From Elusimicrobiota bacterium (GTDB lineage: Bacteria > CG03 > SLGR01), in NCBI GenBank assembly GCA_012511615.1, contig JAAZFS010000110.1, positions 1 through 31,718 of the forward strand: DNA of 31,718 bases. The letters are read 5' to 3'. The notes under the pieces are model-generated. The model was not told the DNA's origin, did no database searches, and worked only from the letters and a program-made list of their open reading frames with translations. Both the position numbers and the translations under genes were made by a program. This document shows, one piece after another, positions 24,754-31,718 of this stretch. Within the stretch, counting starts at the first letter, position 1. Each line of letters begins with the position of its first letter.

Positions 24754-25083
24754 GTGAAAGAAGAAATTGAATTTAAGGATTTTATGAAACTGGATATCAG
24801 AATTGGGCGTATTATATCTGCAGTTCCAGTAGAGGGGGCTGACAAGCTACTTGAGCTAAAGGTTGATTTAGGCCAAGAAGAGCGAACGCTTGTGGCTGGA
24901 ATAAAGAAATCTTATTCCCCAGAAGAACTCATAGATAGAAAAATTCCGGTTTTAATCAACTTGGCCCCTAGAAAAATAATGGGGATAGAGAGCAAGGGCA
25001 TGATTCTTGCTGCCGTAAATGAAGGAGAAGCGGTTCTTTTATCTCCGGATAGGGATATCCCCGAGGGGAGTAGATTAAGCTGA
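24754..25083 (+). CDS. Stand-alone tRNA-binding protein, MetRS C-terminal type
   Basis: A 109-residue protein consisting of one OB-fold tRNA-binding domain of the EMAP/MetRS beta type: FKDFMKLDIRIGRIISAVPV, EGADKLLELKVDLG, NLAPRKIMGIESKGMILA and LLSPDRDIPEGSRL. It matches the C-terminal dimerisation/tRNA-binding module of methionyl-tRNA synthetase more closely than CsaA (EGADKLL and GIESKGM). It may work in trans with a truncated MetRS encoded elsewhere. The GTG start follows the comM stop by one base, so the two genes are co-transcribed. No catalytic synthetase motifs are present. Confidence 0.88.
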   Translation: MKEEIEFKDFMKLDIRIGRIISAVPVEGADKLLELKVDLGQEERTLVAGIKKSYSPEELIDRKIPVLINLAPRKIMGIESKGMILAAVNEGEAVLLSPDRDIPEGSRLS

Positions 25084-25123
25084 TTAGGAAGCCTAAACTA
25101 GTAATAAAGAAAGAGGTCTAAGC

Positions 25124-26257
25124 ATGCAGGAGATATATTTGGGCGGGGTTGGGATGACAAAATTCGGCAAGCGGTCAGAATCTGTGGTGGACCTTATGGT
25201 AGAGGCTGGACGAAACGCCATGGAAGACGCCGGCGTAGAAAAAGTTGACGCGGTTTATGTCGGTGTAATGAGCCCAGAAAAGTTTTCTGGTGAATCAAAT
25301 ATTGCCTCAGTTATTACAGATCGCCTGGGCCTTGTCCCGGTCCCCGCGACAAGAATAGAGACTGCCTCATCATCTGGCGCGGCCGCATTTGACGAAGCTA
25401 TCTATGCCTCTGCTTCGGGGTATTTTGATAAGGTTTTGGCAATAGCTGGTGAAAAGATGACGGGAGTCTCCACTGTGCGTGCTTCAAAAATCCTATCGGA
25501 AGTCATACCTCCTCAGGAGAGAAAATACGGATCCACCATGCCTGCGCTTGCGGCCTTGGTTACTAGAAGGTATATGCATGAGTATGGTATGGAGGAGGAA
25601 GATTTTGCCCATGTGGCAGTCAAAAATCATTATAATGCACTCCACCACCCTTATGCGCATTTTAATAAAGAGGTAAGTCTGGAGGATGTAATCAATTCAA
25701 GATATGTCTCTGATCCTCTTAAACTTTACGACTGTGCCCCTATATCAGATGGGGCAGCCAGTATACTTCTTACTAGAGAGAAAAGTCAGGTTATGCTGAA
25801 AGGCCTGGGACACGGAAGTGATTATGTAGCCTTATCTGATCGGGATTCACTCACTTCTTTTGCCTCTACCCGTGCTGCCGCAGAAATGGCCTATAAAATG
25901 GCTGGGATAGGACCAGAGGATATTTCTTTTGCTGAACTCCATGATGCATTCACACCTTTTGAAATAATAGGAAGCGAGGATGTGGGGTTTTTTCCACGAG
26001 GGCGGGGTTGGATAGCCGCCGCTGAAGGGATTACCGCTCGTGACGGCCGCTTCCCGATAAATCCTTCCGGGGGACTGAAGGCCAGAGGTCATCCGGTTGG
26101 AGCTTCTGGCTTAGCTCAGATTGTAGAGGCAGTCTGGCAACTAAGAGGAGAGGCTGAAGATCGGCAAATTCCGAGAGATATGCGTTATGCTCTAACACAG
26201 TCTATAGGTGGTTTTGCTACAAATAATATGGTGATAATACTGGAGAATACCAAATAA
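25124..26257 (+). CDS. Thiolase-family protein with Ser in place of the nucleophilic Cys
   Basis: A 377-residue member of the SCP2/archaeal-type thiolase group. The fold motifs are visible: DAGVEKVDAVYVG, the PISDGAAS segment, AELHDAFTPFEI (HDAF with its catalytic-region His) and NPSGGLKARGHPVGASGLAQ (GHP with His). At the nucleophile, where active relatives have E-A-A-C-x-S-G, this protein reads E-T-A-S-S-S-G, so residue 82 is Ser (codon TCA, 25367-25369). Two base changes are needed to return to Cys, so this is not a simple read error. It may be a divergent acyltransferase, a structural subunit, or a Ser-based enzyme. The stop overlaps the DUF35-like gene by one base (TAATG), the usual partner of this thiolase type. 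Confidence 0.88.
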   Translation: MQEIYLGGVGMTKFGKRSESVVDLMVEAGRNAMEDAGVEKVDAVYVGVMSPEKFSGESNIASVITDRLGLVPVPATRIETASSSGAAAFDEAIYASASGYFDKVLAIAGEKMTGVSTVRASKILSEVIPPQERKYGSTMPALAALVTRRYMHEYGMEEEDFAHVAVKNHYNALHHPYAHFNKEVSLEDVINSRYVSDPLKLYDCAPISDGAASILLTREKSQVMLKGLGHGSDYVALSDRDSLTSFASTRAAAEMAYKMAGIGPEDISFAELHDAFTPFEIIGSEDVGFFPRGRGWIAAAEGITARDGRFPINPSGGLKARGHPVGASGLAQIVEAVWQLRGEAEDRQIPRDMRYALTQSIGGFATNNMVIILENTK

Positions 26258-26469
26258 TGAAGGGTAGGATACTCACACACACAAGCTTAAGAGTCGTCCC
26301 TGAAGGGTATTCTTCGCCGCTTGATATCTGCTTTGTTCAGACAGCAAAGGGAACTTTTCTTGCCTATTCTCCTAAGAATTCAAAGGTTAGGATAGGTCAA
26401 AGAGTGACCCTAAAAAAGCAGGGAAAACATTACTATGCGGCGGAGAGAAAATTTCTGGGATTGATATAA
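26257..26469 (+). CDS. DUF35-like OB-fold protein, thiolase partner
   Basis: A 70-residue protein. GRILTHTSLRVVPEGYSSPL followed by a V-x-x-A-x-G-T-x-x-A pattern and VRIGQRVTLKKQGKHYYA resembles the OB-fold half of DUF35 acyl-CoA-associated proteins (usually G-x-I-x-x-y-T-x-x ... p-P-e-g-f). The zinc-ribbon half with its four Cys is absent; only one Cys is found. In archaea and in bacterial benzylsuccinate beta-oxidation, DUF35 proteins form complexes with thiolases. The one-base overlap with the thiolase here supports a complex. The family call comes from motif resemblance and context. A terminator hairpin follows directly. Confidence 0.65.
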   Translation: MKGRILTHTSLRVVPEGYSSPLDICFVQTAKGTFLAYSPKNSKVRIGQRVTLKKQGKHYYAAERKFLGLI

Positions 26470-26512
26470 AAAAAAGCACCGGCATCGGGGGGTGACGCCG
26501 GCGCAGTTTTTT
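26468..26512. terminator. Bidirectional terminator between convergent operons
   Basis: Arms at 26476-26486 (GCACCGGCATC) and 26494-26504 (GACGCCGGCGC) form an 11-bp hairpin. On the minus strand the two non-Watson-Crick positions become G-U pairs and a run of eight T follows, so termination of the udp operon should be efficient. On the plus strand they are A-C mismatches and a T tract follows at 26507-26512. It lies between the DUF35-like gene and udp. Confidence 0.85.
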
Positions 26513-26525
26513 ATTTTAGATTAAA

Positions 26526-27278
26526 TTAGAGTTTTTTGTCAAGTATTTTGACAGCTTCAATAGCAACACTAATTGCTTCATCTATTCCCACCTTTTTTTC
26601 GATAGGTTTATCATCGTAGGTTGTACCTATAATAGCGAGAATTTCTCCTGCCATTTTTTTCTTGATATAGGAAAGGATGAATATAGCCGAGCTCTCCATA
26701 GAAGTGGCGAGGACCCAGGATTTGTACCAGGCATCCCAGCGCTCTTCATGGTATTTTCCAAGAGGAAGATCCATATTTCCTTCTGTATGGAAGGCATCCT
26801 TACAGTGTACGATTCCCGGATGAGCCTTTACATTTAATTTCTCGGCGGCTTCGATAAGAGCGTTTGTAACTCTAATATCGGCAACTGCTGGAAATGATAG
26901 GGGTACATACTGGCGTGAGAAACCGTCTTCTCTGACCGCTCCTGTAGATACAACAACATCACCCAGAGCAACTTCTTTCTGAAGAGAACCAGCTGTTCCT
27001 ATTCTGATAAATACTTCTGCTCCTACATTTACCAATTCTTCCATGGCAATTCCTGCTGAGGGGCAACCAATACCAGTGGATGTTGTGGATATTTTAATTC
27101 CATCAACTGTTCCTGTGAAGGTCCTGTATTCCCTATTGAAGGCGACCTCTTTTGCATCGTCAAAATAAGAGGCAATTATTTCTGTTCTGCCTGGGTCTCC
27201 TGGCATGAGAACGTACTTACCAATATCACCCTTTTTAAGTCCGATGTGATACTCAACACTTCTGTCGATTTCTGTCAT
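26526..27278 (-). CDS. udp: Uridine phosphorylase
   Basis: A nucleoside phosphorylase (NP-I family) that splits uridine with phosphate to uracil and ribose-1-phosphate. Motifs: VLMPGDPGRTEIIASYF (phosphate site), IGTAGSLQKEVALGDVVV, and ATSMESSAIF (the E/S nucleoside-binding segment). At 250 residues it matches bacterial Udp. The conserved STSTGIGCPSAGIAMEEL segment also fits. AAGGAGT precedes the ATG. It is the last gene of the minus-strand operon, 23 bp after the cyclase-family gene, and a strong terminator follows. Its presence links the operon to pyrimidine nucleoside breakdown. Confidence 0.93.
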   Translation of the reverse strand: MTEIDRSVEYHIGLKKGDIGKYVLMPGDPGRTEIIASYFDDAKEVAFNREYRTFTGTVDGIKISTTSTGIGCPSAGIAMEELVNVGAEVFIRIGTAGSLQKEVALGDVVVSTGAVREDGFSRQYVPLSFPAVADIRVTNALIEAAEKLNVKAHPGIVHCKDAFHTEGNMDLPLGKYHEERWDAWYKSWVLATSMESSAIFILSYIKKKMAGEILAIIGTTYDDKPIEKKVGIDEAISVAIEAVKILDKKL

Positions 27279-27301
27279 TGTTTTACTCCTTTATTTTACC
27301 C

Positions 27302-28069
27302 TTAAAACTCGAAAGCTACTATCCTGCAAATACAGGACTCAAGCTCAATTGCCCTCCAAGGGAAGGCACCAATCCATATCCTTCTGTTGGATAGTTTGTT
27401 AATCTCTCCACCAAGGTTTTCCGCATGGATTATTCCTTCAGGAAAGAGCTTGATATGCATTACCTGATAGAATTCTTCCTCAGGAAATACTTCCTCCCAA
27501 GGCTTGCCGAGTTTTTTCTCTGCTTCTTTAAATAGTTTTGGATGCCAGTCTCTTAATATTGTATTCATAGGATGGTCGGCACTTCCGCAATCTACTCCAA
27601 TCCACTTAAACTTTTTTTCAAGAGCCCATTTGTGAAAATCCGGACTGGGTCCAGGATGTTTTACAAAATATCTGAGTTCATCAGACTCGGGCTGATCCCA
27701 ACTATAACGGTGGTAGCCAGTATTTATAATAAGGATATCATTTTCCCTAATATCTGCCTTGGATTCAAGCATCTCTGGGGTATAGAGACTGTAATCTTCC
27801 ACCATGTCGGAAATATCAACGACGACCCCGTCTCCACACCACTCTTCCAAAGGAACATCACCTATAGTGCGTCCGGATGCGTGGAAATGGATTTCTCCAT
27901 CCATATGAGTTCCCACATGATTGGAGGTATTAATTATTTGTCCGTTTGCTCCTTGCCCCATATGCGCTCCCGCTATTCTTTTAAAATATTGGATTCCAAG
28001 TGGCATGTAGCTGGGCCAGGGGGGAGTGTGAACACTCAGCCTCTGCGTTAAATCATACATTTTTTTCAT
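27302..28069 (-). CDS. Cyclase-family metal-dependent hydrolase
   Basis: A 255-residue protein of the cyclase/kynurenine-formamidase-like family. The metal-binding motif H51-V-G-T-H55-M-D57, with IHFHASGRTI after it, is intact, as is the DVVVDISD-like strand (GVVVDISDM) and the IGVDCGSADHPMNT segment. The family contains Mn or Zn enzymes that hydrolyse amides or lactam rings, such as KynB and isatin hydrolase. The start codon lies 2 nt after the stop of the amidohydrolase gene, whose last codons carry the GAGGAG ribosome site. Next to a deaminase-like amidohydrolase and a carbamoyl-transfer pair, a ring-opening or ureide-hydrolysing role is plausible; the substrate cannot be read from the sequence. 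Confidence 0.85.
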   Translation of the reverse strand: MKKMYDLTQRLSVHTPPWPSYMPLGIQYFKRIAGAHMGQGANGQIINTSNHVGTHMDGEIHFHASGRTIGDVPLEEWCGDGVVVDISDMVEDYSLYTPEMLESKADIRENDILIINTGYHRYSWDQPESDELRYFVKHPGPSPDFHKWALEKKFKWIGVDCGSADHPMNTILRDWHPKLFKEAEKKLGKPWEEVFPEEEFYQVMHIKLFPEGIIHAENLGGEINKLSNRRIWIGAFPWRAIELESCICRIVAFEF

Positions 28070-28071
28070 AA

Positions 28072-29340
28072 TTAGCTCCTCTCTATATTTAATTCTCTTA
28101 TTGTTTTTGTCTTGGCGACAAGTTTACCTTTGGATATGACATAAAGTCTATCCGCCAGGTTTCTGAATGCCTCCTGGACACTCTTTGCGTCAAGCACATT
28201 CAGGTCAGCCGGTGCGCCTTCGGATATTCCGTAGTCCTTCAAGTGAAGGATTTTCGCGCTTGAGAAGGTCGGCATATCAAAGAGCTTTTCTATCTCAGCG
28301 GGCTGGGTGAATTGTGCAGCATGGGCCAAAAGCATACCTACTTCCAGCAAATCTTCTCTTCCCCAGGTTGGGTAGAAGGTATCTTTCAGACAGTCCTGAC
28401 CGTAGGCCACATTAACGCCGGCTTCCATAAGCTCCTTAACCCGCGTAATCCCACGTCTTATGGGCTGCTTGTCGTATCTTCCCTGAAGCATGAGGTTTGT
28501 TGCCGGATTTGTAATCATATGCATGCCAGCATCTTTTACCATTGATATTACTTTTGCAGCATAGCTGTCGTTATAGGCAGCCAGTGCACAGGTGTGTCCG
28601 GCGGTTACTCGCTCAAACCATTTGTTTCGTATGGTTGAAGCTGCCAGATATTCAAGGGTCCTTGCTCCGTCATCATCTGTCTCATCAACATGCATATCTA
28701 TATCAGCATCAAATTCTTTGGCTAGTTTAAAGCAAAAGTCAATATGGGCTACTGAGTCTGCATAAGTGTACTCGTTGTAGGGCATTCCGCCTACGACATC
28801 TGCACCTTTCTTCATGGCTTTTTTCATCAGGTTTTCACAGCCGGGATCTTTTATTATTCCTTCCTGAGGAAAGGCAACAATCTGAAGGTCTGCTACATGA
28901 GCATAGTTCTTTTTAACTTCAAGAAGACCCTCCAGTCCCTTTAGTTCAACAATTGAATCGATATCCACGTGGGTACGAAATTTAGTGACACCGCTAAGAA
29001 GTCCAAGCTCAATTACTCTGGATGCTCTTGAGACAATTTCTTTGATGGTATAATTTTTCTTCTTATTCCATATTATCTCAATAGCTTCTGTCAGGGTCCC
29101 ACTAACATTTTCTCTGACTTCTTCAGCAATAAGAGCCTTATCCATATGCAGATGAGGATCAATAAAGGAAGGGGTTACTAGTCTTCCTTCAGCGTCAATG
29201 GTCATTGCTACATTTTGCTCAATTGCTTCTGTTTCCTCAGAATTTGCAGGAATAATTGCTTGGATTATTCCATCTTTAATTCCGATATTTACCTGGTACT
29301 GCTTGTCTCTGAGCAGGGCATTTTTAATTAGTATATCCAA
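28072..29340 (-). CDS. Cytosine-deaminase-like amidohydrolase (YahJ/AtzC type)
   Basis: A 422-residue metallo-dependent hydrolase. Metal and catalytic motifs are complete: H63-L-H65-M-D in DPHLHMDKAL, HVDETDDDG (metal His and catalytic Glu), TAGHTCAL (His) and AYGQDCLKDTFYPTW (Asp). This pattern matches the cytosine deaminase/N-isopropylammelide hydrolase group, including E. coli YahJ. The GDxxADLNVLD-like C-terminal beta segment (EGAPADLNVLDA) is also present. The start is TTG at 29340 with GGAGGT at ideal spacing; that ribosome site lies in the last codons of the DUF1116 gene. The neighbours FdrA/YahF and DUF1116/YahG make the YahJ comparison stronger. It likely deaminates or opens a nitrogen heterocycle; cytosine itself is not proven. 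Confidence 0.88.
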   Translation of the reverse strand: MDILIKNALLRDKQYQVNIGIKDGIIQAIIPANSEETEAIEQNVAMTIDAEGRLVTPSFIDPHLHMDKALIAEEVRENVSGTLTEAIEIIWNKKKNYTIKEIVSRASRVIELGLLSGVTKFRTHVDIDSIVELKGLEGLLEVKKNYAHVADLQIVAFPQEGIIKDPGCENLMKKAMKKGADVVGGMPYNEYTYADSVAHIDFCFKLAKEFDADIDMHVDETDDDGARTLEYLAASTIRNKWFERVTAGHTCALAAYNDSYAAKVISMVKDAGMHMITNPATNLMLQGRYDKQPIRRGITRVKELMEAGVNVAYGQDCLKDTFYPTWGREDLLEVGMLLAHAAQFTQPAEIEKLFDMPTFSSAKILHLKDYGISEGAPADLNVLDAKSVQEAFRNLADRLYVISKGKLVAKTKTIRELNIERS

Positions 29341-29341
29341 T

Positions 29342-30736
29342 TTATTTTACCTCCATATACTCTAATGCATCTATAAAAGAGCTTTCCGGAGCCCTGAGAA
29401 TTCCGGCTCCCACCTGACCGATACCAGGTTCTTTATGAGCAATCCCGGTATTTATAAAGGGGAAAATCCCCGTTTCCAGTACTTTTAATATATCCACTCC
29501 AGTTGGAGTTCCCTTGAAATCCATCTGTGGAATCTGGAATACTGTGCTTTCACCATGAGTGATAATTCCCATTTCTAGTGTGAAATTCATGGCGTCAGCA
29601 GGAGTACCACCAACAAATTTTACTATGGCCGGTGCCGCCGCCATAGCGAATCCTCCGATTCCAACTATTTCGCTAATAGTGGAATCTCCTATATCTGGAT
29701 TTGCATCCTCCTGGCTAAAACCAGAGAAAAAGAGACCTTTGGGCATCCCTGAAGGTGCAGTAAACCATTTATCTCCACATCCTGCAACCCTAATACCTAT
29801 TTCTGTCCCATTTCTTGCCATTGCTGAAAGGATTGTTGAATTGGGCAGACCCAATATGGTGTCTGCAGTTGCCTTGCAAGCTGCCATAGAAAGGTTGAGG
29901 TAAAAGTGAGGATTGTTTCCAATAAAGGTGAAGATATCCAAAATAGTTTTTTTGTCATCTACAGTTTTCAGCATCAATTCTGTCAGTTCTTTCTGAAGCA
30001 GGTTGGTGGCTGCAACATTCCTATTATGACATTCGTCTCCCATCTGCAGGGCTTGAGCTGTAATTGTGGATACATTAAGTGGGCTTTCGGACGCCGCTAT
30101 TACTTTTCTTAAGGTTGGACCCAAAACCTCATGCATCCAGGTGAGTCTTTCTATTACATCGTCGCTATAGGCTCCGAATCTAAGAACTTTTCCCAGACCC
30201 TCATTGAGTGAACAGTAGGCGGTGTTGCCAAATGTTTTATTCTCTACGGCCCAAACATACATTGATGGAGAGAGAATACCTGCCATGGGACCAACTGCAG
30301 AGTGGTGATGGCAGGGGGAGAAAGAAACTTTTCCTGATGAAAGCATTTCCTCTGCTTCTTCCACATTTTTCGCCCATTTTTCGTAAACGCAGGCGCCCAT
30401 CATGGCTCCCCGCATGGGCCCGCACATGTTTTCCCAAGTGACCGGAGGGCCAGCATGGTAGAGATTCATTCCTTCATCTAAACCTTCAACTGCTTCCCTG
30501 GCTGGTAAAAGATCCATCAAAAAGGGTTGGGCGGCATTCAATCTTTTGAAGGCTTCCTCATTGGCTTTTTTGACTTTTTCCGATGAGGCAAGCTCATCTA
30601 ATATTTCCATAAGCTCTGGAGGAGCTGAAGGGGGACGGTAGTCAAGATTAACATAGGAAGTCTGTGTTTTCTTTAAAGCTTCAGTGAAATTTTCCAGTCC
30701 GATATTTATTAATTTTAAATTTTTATCAAGTTTCAT
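29342..30736 (-). CDS. DUF1116 protein (YahG/YlbE-AllG family)
   Basis: A 464-residue DUF1116 protein. Recognisable segments are MNLYHAGPPVTWENMCGPMR, GAMMGACVYEKWA, FSPCHHHSAVGPMAGILSPS, GDECHNRNVAATNLL and the C-terminal GAGILRAPESSFIDALEYME. In E. coli the family includes YlbE (AllG), a subunit of the oxamate carbamoyltransferase that also contains FdrA (AllF), and YahG. I therefore infer a carbamoyl-transfer subunit working with the FdrA product encoded upstream; the start overlaps the fdrA stop by 4 bp (ATGA). AAGGAGAAA precedes the ATG. The protein is probably cytoplasmic. A DUF2877 (AllH-type) third subunit is not seen in the window. Confidence 0.9.
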   Translation of the reverse strand: MKLDKNLKLINIGLENFTEALKKTQTSYVNLDYRPPSAPPELMEILDELASSEKVKKANEEAFKRLNAAQPFLMDLLPAREAVEGLDEGMNLYHAGPPVTWENMCGPMRGAMMGACVYEKWAKNVEEAEEMLSSGKVSFSPCHHHSAVGPMAGILSPSMYVWAVENKTFGNTAYCSLNEGLGKVLRFGAYSDDVIERLTWMHEVLGPTLRKVIAASESPLNVSTITAQALQMGDECHNRNVAATNLLQKELTELMLKTVDDKKTILDIFTFIGNNPHFYLNLSMAACKATADTILGLPNSTILSAMARNGTEIGIRVAGCGDKWFTAPSGMPKGLFFSGFSQEDANPDIGDSTISEIVGIGGFAMAAAPAIVKFVGGTPADAMNFTLEMGIITHGESTVFQIPQMDFKGTPTGVDILKVLETGIFPFINTGIAHKEPGIGQVGAGILRAPESSFIDALEYMEVK

Positions 30737-31077
30737 TTTTTTCTCCTTATGACTTGTGCAGAGAATCTTGCTGCTTGAGCATTGGTCGGTAGGAGGATTA
30801 CTCCCAGTTCTTTGAGAATTTCCGTTTGTCGACTAAAATTCTGCGGGTCAGCATCGGTACCGCAGACGCTGGCGACCATAAGTTTTTTTCCTGCTAGGGA
30901 TTTTAGTGTTTCGGCCATTTCTGAGGCAGGGTCCGGGTGGGCTCCATAGCCCAAGACCAAATCAAATAGTATGACTCCAACCTCTGGATCCATTGCCTCT
31001 TCAAGGATTCGTTTGTTTCTAAGGCTTAAGTCAATCATAGGATGGGGCCGGCCCTGAGTAAACTCGTCTGCTCCCAT
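30733..31077 (-). pseudogene. fdrA: C-terminal part of FdrA/YahF-like protein, separated by an in-frame TAA
   Basis: This frame encodes MGADEFTQGRPHPMIDLSLR, GVILFDLVLGYGAHPDP and the final NAQAARFSAQVI, which are the last 115 or so residues of FdrA-type proteins. In intact relatives the D-E-F-T-x-G-R-P-H-P-M-I-D segment follows directly on the region encoded at 31093-31718. The two parts are in the same frame here, with only one TAA (31093-31095) and five sense codons (NTLLD) before this ATG. No ribosome site precedes the ATG. The downstream end is coupled to DUF1116 by an ATGA overlap, so the fragment may still be translated, either by readthrough or by reinitiation. A two-subunit FdrA is possible but less likely. 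Confidence 0.8.
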
Positions 31078-31092
31078 ATCAAGTAAGGTGTT

Positions 31093-31718
31093 TTAAATAC
31101 TTTTTGAAGAATCTTTAATTTTTCTTTCCTCTTTGTTCCCAGCGTTGGACCAAGGGTTGATTCCCTTGGAATACAAAATATCCAGTGCTTCGTCGCAGAG
31201 AGTTCCACCGGCGTAGAGTCCCCGAATATATTTTTCTTTTGTAGCCAGACGGCTGGCGGCTTTTTCTATGAGGTCTTCGACATTTTTCACAGTGAAATCT
31301 TTGAATTTGGGTTCTTTACCCTGGGAAATACTTACCGCAGCAAGTGCAGCCGCCTCAAGAGTCCTGGTATAGAAAATATTTTCTGAGGCTTCTCGGGCAG
31401 GTCTTCCAAGAAAGCAGGTGACTACAGGTTTTTGTGAGGCTTCAGCACGCTTAAGTATCTTTTTTTCAACTTCAGGATGGGGCGGTTTGGAGAGAAGAAG
31501 AATGAGATCAGTTTCTGGGTCTGATGCTAAATAATCAAGTGCCGTAAGCATGGTGATTCCTCCTACTTCCTGGCTAAGATCCCGACCTCCAGTCCCAAAT
31601 GCCTGTGAGATGCCACCACCGAATTTTTCAATATTGACTGCGACTTCCTGCTGACCACTTCCTGATGCAGCTGCGATTCCGATTTTTCCTCTTTTAACGG
31701 AATTGGCAAATCCCAAAG
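31093..31718 (-). CDS. fdrA: FdrA/YahF-like acyl-CoA-synthetase-fold protein, N-terminal and middle part, cut by window edge
   Basis: The frame is open to the right edge; its first apparent start (TTG at 31716) is probably internal. GKIGIAAASGSGQQEV and GTGGRDLSQEVGGIT match the CoA-ligase-like nucleotide and phosphate regions of FdrA, and LLLSKPPHPEVEKKIL is also typical. FdrA (AllF) is part of the E. coli oxamate carbamoyltransferase; YahF is its paralogue next to YahG. The protein ends at TAA 31093-31095, in a variable linker (KEERKIKDSSKSI) before the conserved C-terminal module encoded at 30733-31077 in the same frame. A change from AAA, CAA or GAA to TAA would explain the split. It is the first gene of the operon visible here. 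Confidence 0.85.
   Translation of the reverse strand, partial: LGFANSVKRGKIGIAAASGSGQQEVAVNIEKFGGGISQAFGTGGRDLSQEVGGITMLTALDYLASDPETDLILLLSKPPHPEVEKKILKRAEASQKPVVTCFLGRPAREASENIFYTRTLEAAALAAVSISQGKEPKFKDFTVKNVEDLIEKAASRLATKEKYIRGLYAGGTLCDEALDILYSKGINPWSNAGNKEERKIKDSSKSI

Noticed and set aside
27572..28051. 159-codon open frame on the plus strand opposite the cyclase-family gene
   Set aside because: The minus-strand frame has the intact HxGTHxD metal motif; the plus-strand translation shows no family features.

Overview
The window comes from a diderm bacterium: it encodes an outer-membrane secretin and a complete type IV pilus motor. I cannot name the phylum. The sequence is moderately AT-rich and carries no rRNA, tRNA, CRISPR array, insertion sequence or phage gene that I can see. 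Genes are tightly packed, often with 4-bp ATGA overlaps, and TTG or GTG starts are common.

Bases 1-19931 (+) form a type IV pilus island. A PEGA-repeat protein cut by the left edge is followed by pilB, a pilin gene broken by one in-frame TAA, and an intact tandem pilin copy ending at a strong terminator. A second unit runs without a large gap from 4580 to 19931. It holds three minor pilins, one of them fused to two DUF1566/Lcl-type domains, then pilM, pilN, a pilO-pilP fusion, a compact secretin, a receiver-TM-PEGA protein, a 907-residue TPR-like periplasmic protein, a TMTC-like GT-C glycosyltransferase, pilT, pilC and a second PilP/GspC-like protein. Prepilin peptidase is not in the window. 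The cluster looks like a retractable pilus with its own adhesive tip candidate, glycosylation candidate and an unusual receiver-bearing transmembrane protein.

Bases 19938-20990 (-) hold a lone radical SAM/SPASM-like enzyme. From 21091 (+) a good promoter drives a ribosome and tRNA-modification cluster: rpsP with a long Lys/Glu/Ala tail, khpA, trmD, rplS, then yraN, comM, a stand-alone MetRS C-terminal-type tRNA-binding protein, and a thiolase/DUF35-like pair. rimM is missing from its usual place between khpA and trmD. yraN has no usable start codon in its conserved frame. The thiolase has Ser where the nucleophilic Cys is expected.

Bases 26526-31718 (-) form a catabolic operon, read right to left: FdrA/YahF (split by one in-frame TAA and cut by the right edge), a DUF1116 protein (YahG/AllG family), a cytosine-deaminase-like amidohydrolase (YahJ-like), a cyclase-family hydrolase and uridine phosphorylase. 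The order partly matches the E. coli yahF-yahG-yahJ genes. It suggests nucleoside or ureide breakdown ending in carbamoyl transfer, but the substrate is not determined by the sequence.
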